14,011 nt of DNA from an uncultured Acidobacteriota bacterium. Lineage in GTDB: Bacteria > Acidobacteriota > Terriglobia > Bryobacterales > Bryobacteraceae. Under the pieces are notes generated by a model that was not told the DNA's origin, ran no database searches, and saw only the letters and a program-made list of their open reading frames with translations. This document shows, one piece after another, positions 6,576 to 13,206 of the stretch. The position numbers and the translations under genes are program-made. Numbering within the stretch: the first letter of the stretch is position 1; the number at the start of each line of letters is the position of its first letter. The DNA lies in the NCBI GenBank assembly GCA_937952345.1, contig CALFYN010000137.1:1-14011 (forward strand). The letters are read 5' to 3'.

Positions 6576-8104
6576 CCGCCATGGAACAATTCGTGGCGAA
6601 CCTGCGCGCCGCGCCGGGGCGCATCGTGGAGACGGCGTTTCGCAGCGGGAAACCGGAGACGGACCGCACACGGTCGACGTTTGTGTTTGGGAATGTGTTT
6701 CTGCATCTGCATTCGGTGCGGACGCACCGCTGGAGCCTGCGCTGGCTGACAACGATGGGGCTAGGGATCGCGAGCCTGGCGGCGTTTCTGATCACGCTGG
6801 TGACCGGCATCCTGCTGATGTTCTATTACAAGCCATTCACGGAAGTCGCTTACGATTCCATCAAAGACATCCATTTCGTGGTGCCTACGGGGCGCTTTAT
6901 ACGCAATATTCATCGATGGGCGGCGAACGTGATGGTGGTGACGGTGATTCTGCATATGGCGCGAGCGTTCTATACAGGGGCGTATCGCAAGCCTCGGGAG
7001 TTCAACTGGCTGATCGGGATGGGGCTGCTGGTGGTGACGCTGGGGCTATCGTTCACGGGGTATTTGCTGCCGTGGGATCAACTGGCGTACTGGGCGATCA
7101 CGATTGGGGCGAACATTGCGCAATCGCCGCGGGAGATTACGGATGCGATTGGCATTACGGAATACTTTGATCCGGGCGGGTTCCAGCGGCTGCTGCTGTT
7201 GGGTTCGGACACGGTGGGTCCGGAAGCGCTGATCCGGTTTTATCTGCTGCATGTGATGATACTGCCGCTGGTGCTGGCGGCGCTGGTGGCGGTGCATTTC
7301 TGGCGCATTCGCAAGGATGGGGGGCTGGTGAAGCCCGCGGATGTGGAGCAGCGCGTGGGCGCGCCCAGCGAGGCGGTGTATCCGGTGTTCAGCGATACGC
7401 CGAACCGCACCTATCAACTGGCGGCGATTGTAAAAGGGCGCACGTCGAACGTAGGGCGCGGGCCGGAGAATACAGTGCCTTCGATGCCGCATCTGTTCTA
7501 TGCGGAGTTGGGTGTGTTGATGCTGACGACGCTGGTGTGTGTGCTGCTGGGGTTGGTGTCCGATGCACCGTTGAAGGAACTGGCGAATCCGGCGGTGCCG
7601 GAGAATCCGGCGAAAGCGCCGTGGTATTTCCTGGGCTTGCAGGAATTGGTGGCGTTTTCGGCGTTCATGGGCGGGATTGGCATTCCGTCGATTGTGCTGA
7701 TCGGGCTGGGGCTGATTCCGTATCTGGATCGGGAAGAGAAGGGCACGGGGGAATGGTTTGGCGGGCCGGGCGGATGGGGACTGGTTCGGCAGGCTCTGCT
7801 GATCGGGTTTCTGGCTCCGCTGGCGATTGAGTCCTTTGTCATTCACTTCGGGTGGCTGCGGGAGTGGTTTCCGAATATTCCGCAGCTTTTCATTACGGCG
7901 CTGAATCCGGGGACACTGATCACGGCGGTGTACGGGGCGTACTCGGTGTGGCTGGTGCGGAGATATGAATCGGCGCGGGCGGGGGCGATGGGTCTGTTTA
8001 CGTGCTTCCTGTGCGGATTTCTTGTGCTGACGGTCATCGGGACGTATTTCCGCGGACCGAATTGGGTTTTTTACTGGTCACCGAGTGATTGGCCGAAACA
8101 CTAA
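6572..8104 (+). CDS. Cytochrome b of a bc/b6f-type complex, fused N- and C-terminal domains
   Basis: This 510-residue membrane protein combines the b6-like four-helix domain and the subunit IV-like domain in one chain. Heme ligands are H114 (NIHRW) and H128 (ILHMA) in helix B, and H227 (LLHVM) and H242 (AVHFW) in helix D. The 227/242 pair has 14 residues between them, the b6 spacing rather than the 13 of mitochondrial-type cytochrome b. The motif LPWDQLAYW (165-173) matches b6. The Qo-site PEWY appears as APWY (349-352), so the usual glutamate is absent. The first cysteine is at residue 323, so no thioether can hold an extra heme c at the b6 position. After the subunit IV-like helices there are further hydrophobic segments, ending with TYFRGPNW near the C-terminus, a signature seen in bacterial menaquinol-oxidising types. 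AAGGTGA at 6561-6567 supports the start at 6572. It oxidises or reduces the quinone pool together with the Rieske protein. Confidence 0.93.
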   Translation: MTAMEQFVANLRAAPGRIVETAFRSGKPETDRTRSTFVFGNVFLHLHSVRTHRWSLRWLTTMGLGIASLAAFLITLVTGILLMFYYKPFTEVAYDSIKDIHFVVPTGRFIRNIHRWAANVMVVTVILHMARAFYTGAYRKPREFNWLIGMGLLVVTLGLSFTGYLLPWDQLAYWAITIGANIAQSPREITDAIGITEYFDPGGFQRLLLLGSDTVGPEALIRFYLLHVMILPLVLAALVAVHFWRIRKDGGLVKPADVEQRVGAPSEAVYPVFSDTPNRTYQLAAIVKGRTSNVGRGPENTVPSMPHLFYAELGVLMLTTLVCVLLGLVSDAPLKELANPAVPENPAKAPWYFLGLQELVAFSAFMGGIGIPSIVLIGLGLIPYLDREEKGTGEWFGGPGGWGLVRQALLIGFLAPLAIESFVIHFGWLREWFPNIPQLFITALNPGTLITAVYGAYSVWLVRRYESARAGAMGLFTCFLCGFLVLTVIGTYFRGPNWVFYWSPSDWPKH

Positions 8105-8110
8105 AACGCC

Positions 8111-9760
8111 ATGCGAAAGAACAAACAACTTCTGTTGATCTCCAGCGCCGGCGTGCTGGTGTTGTTGATCGCCGCCGCTGTTCAGGAAAACTTCCGCCGC
8201 GACTGGCGGCGGATTCAATCGGAAGGCCGTTCGGATGAAGGGCCGATCGCGGTGCAGTTGCGGCAAGTGGTGAATCCTTCATTGCGTGTGCAGGATCGTT
8301 GTGTGTCGTGCCACGTGGCGATGGGTCCTGGCGAGCAGAGCGTGACGGGCGGGAAGACGCTGACGCCGCACAAAGCCGTGGTGCACGATCCGGCGGAGTA
8401 TGGATGCACGATCTGCCATGGCGGACAGGGACTGGCGACGGAAAAAGACGATGCGCATGGCGATGTGCATTTCTGGCCGCAGCCGATGCTGCCGGTGGAA
8501 GCGAGCTATGCAGGGTGCGGCTCGTGCCACTCGGCATTGGGAGTGCCGAATGCAGCGCTGTACCGGCAGCAGGCGGCTGCGTTTGAACGGCTGGATTGCC
8601 TGGCGTGCCACCGTGTGGACAAGCGCGGGGGAACGATTCGCCCGGGCGGTGGAGGCATGGAAGGGCCCGATCTTTCGCGGGTGGCGCTCACGGGTTACGA
8701 CAAGGATTGGCACGCGAAGCACATGCGCAAGCAGCAGGAGGCGAAGGATGGGGCGTGGCGTACTGCGTTCGCTGCGGTATCGGCGGCGGATCAGGAGTTG
8801 GTGGCGGGGTATCTGGCGACGCGTGTCGCCGCGCCGCCACTGGTGGAGGCCAAGGCGGTGTTCCATACGAGCGGTTGCCTGGGCTGCCACAAGGTGAGCG
8901 GTACAGGCGGCGAGGAAGGGCCGGATCTGACGCGTGGCGGCGAGAAGGATCCGGGGCAACTGAACTTCGCGGCGGTGCAGGATGAGCACACTCTGGCCAA
9001 CTGGCTGGCGGAGCATTTCCGATCGCCGAGCGGCGTGGTGGCGGAATCGAAGATGCCGCCGGTGGCCGTGGATGAGAAGGATGTGCAGCGATTGACGCTG
9101 TACGTGTTGTCGTTGCGGCGGCGCGATGTGCCGGGCAGCTATCTGCCGAAGGATCGCGTGAGGGCGGTACGGTTTGGGGAGCGGGAATTCGCGGCGGACG
9201 GGGAAACCATTTTCACGGCATTTTGTTCCGGGTGTCATGGGAAGGAAGGAAAGGGGCGTCGCGCGGCGGGGATGGCTGCGTTTCCGGCGGTGGCGAATGC
9301 GGACTTTCTGAATCATGTTTCGGACGAGTTTCTGCGGACGACGATCCAGAAGGGACGGCCGGGACGGCGCATGCCGGCGTGGGATTCGCCGAGCGGATTG
9401 CGGCCGGCGGAAATCGATGCCGTGATTGCGCATCTGCGGGCGCTGAGCGGGACACAGTCGAAGTCCGATGAGCGGCCGCGGTGGGTGAGTGCAGATGTGG
9501 AATTGGGCAGGCGGTTGTATGCGTCTTCCTGTTCGGGTTGCCATGGGGCGAAAGGCGAAGGCGGCGACGGGCCGGCGTTGCGCAACGCGGTTCTGCTGGG
9601 GTCGGCGACCGACCGCTATCTGGTGGAGACGATATCGCAGGGACGGCGCGGCACGCCGATGCCGGGATTCACCGAGGCATCGCCAGTTCATCGTACGTAT
9701 GCATCCGCCGAGATCGAGTCGATCGTGGCGTTTCTCCGGACATGGGAGGGAAAGAAATGA
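8111..9760 (+). CDS. Heptaheme c-type cytochrome, membrane-anchored
   Basis: This 549-residue protein has seven CxxCH heme c sites at residues 64-68, 99-103, 136-140, 163-167, 256-260, 372-376 and 474-478. The first four lie close together with many nearby His (H87, H92, H117, H120), resembling a small tetraheme module with His/His ligation. The last three look like separate monoheme cytochrome c domains, with candidate Met ligands M315 (KMPP), M421 (RMPAW) and M517 (PMPGF). A basic start and hydrophobic helix (about 7-24) would anchor it outside the cytoplasmic membrane. It probably replaces cytochrome c1/f in the complex and relays electrons to or from the molybdoenzyme encoded next. The gene starts 6 nt after the cytochrome b stop without a visible Shine-Dalgarno sequence, and in the same frame, so its translation probably depends on the upstream gene. 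It overlaps the alpha subunit gene by 4 bp. I do not know a named family for this exact heme layout. Confidence 0.9.
   Translation: MRKNKQLLLISSAGVLVLLIAAAVQENFRRDWRRIQSEGRSDEGPIAVQLRQVVNPSLRVQDRCVSCHVAMGPGEQSVTGGKTLTPHKAVVHDPAEYGCTICHGGQGLATEKDDAHGDVHFWPQPMLPVEASYAGCGSCHSALGVPNAALYRQQAAAFERLDCLACHRVDKRGGTIRPGGGGMEGPDLSRVALTGYDKDWHAKHMRKQQEAKDGAWRTAFAAVSAADQELVAGYLATRVAAPPLVEAKAVFHTSGCLGCHKVSGTGGEEGPDLTRGGEKDPGQLNFAAVQDEHTLANWLAEHFRSPSGVVAESKMPPVAVDEKDVQRLTLYVLSLRRRDVPGSYLPKDRVRAVRFGEREFAADGETIFTAFCSGCHGKEGKGRRAAGMAAFPAVANADFLNHVSDEFLRTTIQKGRPGRRMPAWDSPSGLRPAEIDAVIAHLRALSGTQSKSDERPRWVSADVELGRRLYASSCSGCHGAKGEGGDGPALRNAVLLGSATDRYLVETISQGRRGTPMPGFTEASPVHRTYASAEIESIVAFLRTWEGKK
9745..9750 (+). promoter_or_regulatory. 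Ribosome-binding site GGAGGG that sets the alpha-subunit start
   Basis: GGAGGG lies 6 nt before ATG 9757. With the Tat motif that follows this ATG, it shows that the upstream in-frame sequence back to 9481, which overlaps the cytochrome gene, is not translated as part of the alpha subunit. Confidence 0.75.
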
Positions 9761-12700
9761 GTAACGAGAAAAGTTCGCGGCGTGACTTCTTGAACGCGAT
9801 CAAAGCCGCGGGACTCACGGCGTTCGCCGCATCGACGACGGACGCGTGGGGATTGGAGGCGGTGTCGAATCCGCTGGCCACTTATCCGGACCGGGGTTGG
9901 GAGAGCACGTATCGCGATTTGTGGAAGTACGACTCGAAGTATGCGTTCACGTGCGCGCCGAACGATACGCACAACTGCATCCTGAACGCCTACGTGCGGC
10001 AGGGCGTGATTGTGCGGTTGGGTCCGACGATGCGCTATGGGGAGGCGTTCGATCTTTCGAACAATCGCTCGACGAGCCGGTGGGATCCGCGGATTTGCCA
10101 GAAGGGGCTGGCTCTGACGCGGCGCTTCTATGGCGACCGGCGGATCAACGGGTGCATGGTGCGCGCGGGGTTCAAGAAGTGGGTGGAGGAGGGGTTTCCG
10201 CGCGGCGGCGACGGGAAGCCTCCGGAGAAGTATTTCCAGCGGGCGCGCGATGAGTGGGTCCGGCTGTCGCATGATCAGGCGGCGGAGTTCGTGGCAAAGG
10301 CGCTGAAGAATATCGCGGAGACGTACAACGGCGAGGAAGGGAAGCGCCGGTTGCGCGAGCAGCATTACGACGAGGCGGTGATCGAAGCGACGGGCGGGAT
10401 TGGGACACAGGTGCTGAAGTTTCGCGGCGGCATGCCGTTGTTGGGCATGACGCGTGTATTCGGCATGTACCGGATGGCGAATTCGATGGCGTTGTTGGAC
10501 GCGCAGATTCGCAAGGTGGGGCCGGATCAGGCCGTTGGCGGCAAGGGATTCGACAATTACTCGTGGCATACGGATCTGCCTCCCGGGCATCCGATGGTGA
10601 CGGGGCAACAGACGGTGGAGTTCGATCTTTCGGCGGTGGAGCACGCAAAGACCGTGGTGGTGTGGGGCATGAATTGGATCACGACGAAGATGCCCGATTC
10701 GCACTGGCTGACCGAGGCGCGGTTGAAAGGGGTGAAGATCGTCGTCATTGCCTGCGAGTATTCGGCGACGGCCACGAAGGGCGATGAAGTGATTGTGGTG
10801 CGGCCGGGGACGACGCCGGCGCTGGCGCTGGGCTTGTCGCACGTGATCATGAAAGAGAAGCTGTACGATGCGGCGTACGTGCGGGATTGGACGGACATGC
10901 CGCTGCTGGTGCGGATGGATACGCTGAAGAACCTGCGGGCGAAGGATGTGTTTGGGGGCCAGTTGGCGGAATGGAAGCTGACGCGCACGTTGCACGCGAA
11001 CGAGAAGGAGCCTCCGCCGGGACTGCACGATAAACAGATTGTTCCCGAGGCGCTGCGCGCCGATTGGGGCGATGGCGTGTGGTGGGACCGGAAGACGAAT
11101 CAGCCGAAGGCGATCACGCGAGACATGGTGGGGAAGAATTCGAACATCGAAGACCCGCTGCTGGAAGGATCGGTGGAAGTGACGCTGGCCGATGGGAAGA
11201 AGGTGCGGTGCCGGCCTATTTTCGACCTGGTGAACGAATATGCGGCGCACTTTACGCCGCAGGTTACCGAGGAGTTGACGTGGGCTCCGGCGGGGGCGGT
11301 GGAATCGCTGGCGCGCGCGGTGGCGAAGAATCCGGGGACGACGCTGTTTGCGATCGGGATGGGACCGAATCAGTTTTTCAACAATGACAACAAGGACCGG
11401 GATATCTTTCTGCTCGCCGCGCTGACGGGGAATATCGGCAAGATGGGCGGCAACGTGGGATCGTATGCGGGCAATTACCGCGTGGCCTTGTTTAACGGGG
11501 CTCCACAGTACATCAATGAGAATCCGTTCGATCTGGAATTGGACGCTTCGAAGCCAGCACGGGCGCGGCAGTACTGGCGGCCGGAATCGGCGCACTATTA
11601 CAACCACGAGGATCATCCGTTGCGGGTGGGGAAGAAACTGCTGACGGGCAAGAGCCACATGCCGTGCCCGACGAAATCGCTGTGGTTCGCCAATGCGAAT
11701 TCGATTCTGGGCAATGTGAAGTGGCATTACAACACGGTGGTGAACATGCTGCCGCGAATCGAGATGATCGCGGTGAACGAGTGGTGGTGGTCCACGTCGT
11801 GCGAATGGGCGGACATTGTGTTTGGCGTGGATTCGTGGGCGGAGTTGAAGCATCCGGACATGACGGCATCGGTGACGAATCCGTTCCTGACGGTGTTTCC
11901 GCGGACGCCGATGAAGAGGATTTTTAATACGATCGGCGATATCGAAGTGCTGGCGCTGGTGGGCGCGAAGATGGCGCAGATTACGGGGGACAAGCGCTTC
12001 GACGATTGCTGGAAGTTCGTGCGGGAAGGGCGCACGGATGTGTACCTGCAGCGCATTCTGAATGCTTCTTCGAATACAAAGGGGTTCCAGATCGCGGATT
12101 TGGAGGCGAAGGCGAAGGAAGGTATTCCGGCGATTCTGCAGAGCCGCACTTCGCCGAAGTGCGTGGGTTACGAGCAGGTGGTGGACCATGTTCCGTGGTA
12201 CACGAAGACGGGTCGGCTGGAGTTCTATCGCGAGGAAGACGAGTTCATCGAGGCGGGTGAGAACCTGCCGGTGCATCGGGAGCCGGTGGATTCGACTTTC
12301 TATGAACCGAATGTGATCATCGCGCCGAAGCACGAAGCGTTGCGGCCGGACGGGCCGGAGAAATACGGCGTGGAACGGAGCGATCTTTCGTGCGAGACGC
12401 GGTGCGGGCGCAACGTGGTGCTGTCTTGGGACGAGTGCAAGAAGACGGCGCATCCGCTGGCGAAGGACGGATACACGTTCGTGTTCCATACGCCGAAGTA
12501 CCGGCACGGCGCGCACACGATGCCGATTGACACGGACATGATCGCGATTCTGTTCGGGCCGTTTGGGGATTTGTACCGCCATGACAAGCGGAGTCCGTTT
12601 GTCACGGAGGGATATGTGGATATCAATCCGGACGATGCGAAGGCGCTGGGGGTGCAGGATGGGGATTACGTGTGGATCGATTCGGACCCGAGCGACCGGC

Positions 12701-13206
12701 CGTTTCGCGGGTGGCAGAAGAACAAGAAGGATTACGAGTTTGCGCGGTTGCTGTGCCGGGCTCGGTATTATCCGGGAACGCCGAAGGGGGTGACGCGCAT
12801 GTGGTTCAACATGTATGGCGCGACGCCGGGGTCGGTGGAAGGGAGCAAGGCGCGGGCCGATGGACTGGCGAAAAATCCTCGCAGCGGATACCAGGCGATG
12901 TTCCGTTCGGGGTCACATCAGTCGGCGACTCGCGGATGGTTGAAGCCGACGTGGATGACGGATTCGCTGGTGCGGAAGGGGCTGTTCGGGCAGTCCATCG
13001 GGAAGGGATTTTTGCCGGATGTGCACTGTCCGACGGGCGCGCCGCGGGAGGCGATTGTGAAGATCACCAAGGCGGAGCCGGGCGGCATCGACCAGAAGGG
13101 CGTGTGGCGTCCGGTGGCGTTGGGTATCCGGCCGAAGAATGAATCGGATCCGATGAAGAAATATCTCGCCGGCAATTTCTACGGCGGCAAGAAGGAGAAC
13201 GCATAA
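9757..13206 (+). CDS. nxrA: NXR/Nar-type molybdopterin oxidoreductase alpha subunit, Tat-exported
   Basis: This 1149-residue catalytic subunit belongs to the type II DMSO reductase family and binds Mo-bis-PGD. It would interconvert nitrite and nitrate, or reduce a similar oxyanion. The Tat signal SRRDFL (residues 7-12) sends it outside the cytoplasm. The first Fe-S site reads C66-x3-D70-x3-C74 plus C114, where NarG has His-x3-Cys-x3-Cys; the Asp form is, from memory, typical of periplasmic NXR of Nitrospira and anammox bacteria. SWHTDLPPGHP (269-279) matches NarG's YDWYCDLPPASP, giving D273 as Mo ligand. KGLALTRRFYG, GFKKW and LTGNIGKMGGN are further family signatures. The C-terminal cofactor-binding domain starts near residue 905. 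The symbol denotes the family, not a proven direction of reaction; chlorate, perchlorate or selenate reductases are less likely given the Asp variant. It lies between the heptaheme cytochrome (4-bp overlap) and the beta gene (1-bp overlap). Confidence 0.85.
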   Translation: MSNEKSSRRDFLNAIKAAGLTAFAASTTDAWGLEAVSNPLATYPDRGWESTYRDLWKYDSKYAFTCAPNDTHNCILNAYVRQGVIVRLGPTMRYGEAFDLSNNRSTSRWDPRICQKGLALTRRFYGDRRINGCMVRAGFKKWVEEGFPRGGDGKPPEKYFQRARDEWVRLSHDQAAEFVAKALKNIAETYNGEEGKRRLREQHYDEAVIEATGGIGTQVLKFRGGMPLLGMTRVFGMYRMANSMALLDAQIRKVGPDQAVGGKGFDNYSWHTDLPPGHPMVTGQQTVEFDLSAVEHAKTVVVWGMNWITTKMPDSHWLTEARLKGVKIVVIACEYSATATKGDEVIVVRPGTTPALALGLSHVIMKEKLYDAAYVRDWTDMPLLVRMDTLKNLRAKDVFGGQLAEWKLTRTLHANEKEPPPGLHDKQIVPEALRADWGDGVWWDRKTNQPKAITRDMVGKNSNIEDPLLEGSVEVTLADGKKVRCRPIFDLVNEYAAHFTPQVTEELTWAPAGAVESLARAVAKNPGTTLFAIGMGPNQFFNNDNKDRDIFLLAALTGNIGKMGGNVGSYAGNYRVALFNGAPQYINENPFDLELDASKPARARQYWRPESAHYYNHEDHPLRVGKKLLTGKSHMPCPTKSLWFANANSILGNVKWHYNTVVNMLPRIEMIAVNEWWWSTSCEWADIVFGVDSWAELKHPDMTASVTNPFLTVFPRTPMKRIFNTIGDIEVLALVGAKMAQITGDKRFDDCWKFVREGRTDVYLQRILNASSNTKGFQIADLEAKAKEGIPAILQSRTSPKCVGYEQVVDHVPWYTKTGRLEFYREEDEFIEAGENLPVHREPVDSTFYEPNVIIAPKHEALRPDGPEKYGVERSDLSCETRCGRNVVLSWDECKKTAHPLAKDGYTFVFHTPKYRHGAHTMPIDTDMIAILFGPFGDLYRHDKRSPFVTEGYVDINPDDAKALGVQDGDYVWIDSDPSDRPFRGWQKNKKDYEFARLLCRARYYPGTPKGVTRMWFNMYGATPGSVEGSKARADGLAKNPRSGYQAMFRSGSHQSATRGWLKPTWMTDSLVRKGLFGQSIGKGFLPDVHCPTGAPREAIVKITKAEPGGIDQKGVWRPVALGIRPKNESDPMKKYLAGNFYGGKKENA
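13192..13197 (+). promoter_or_regulatory. Ribosome-binding site AAGGAG for the beta subunit
   Basis: AAGGAG sits in the last codons of the alpha gene, 8 nt before ATG 13206. That ATG shares its A with the alpha TAA stop (TAATG). Confidence 0.6.

Noticed and set aside
8279..9691. Open frame of 470 codons on the minus strand, opposite the heptaheme cytochrome
   Set aside because: Arg/His/Pro-rich shadow of a GC-rich gene. The plus strand shows seven CxxCH motifs, which cannot be accidental.
9481..9756. Longer start for the alpha subunit, giving 92 additional residues
   Set aside because: This stretch overlaps the last heme domain of the cytochrome gene in another frame. The ATG at 9757 has both a ribosome-binding site and the Tat motif.
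9688..12582. Open frame of 964 codons on the minus strand, opposite the alpha subunit
   Set aside because: The translation is rich in Arg, His and Pro without any domain signature. It results from codon bias in the real gene, which removes stop codons from the other strand. The plus-strand protein has complete catalytic motifs.
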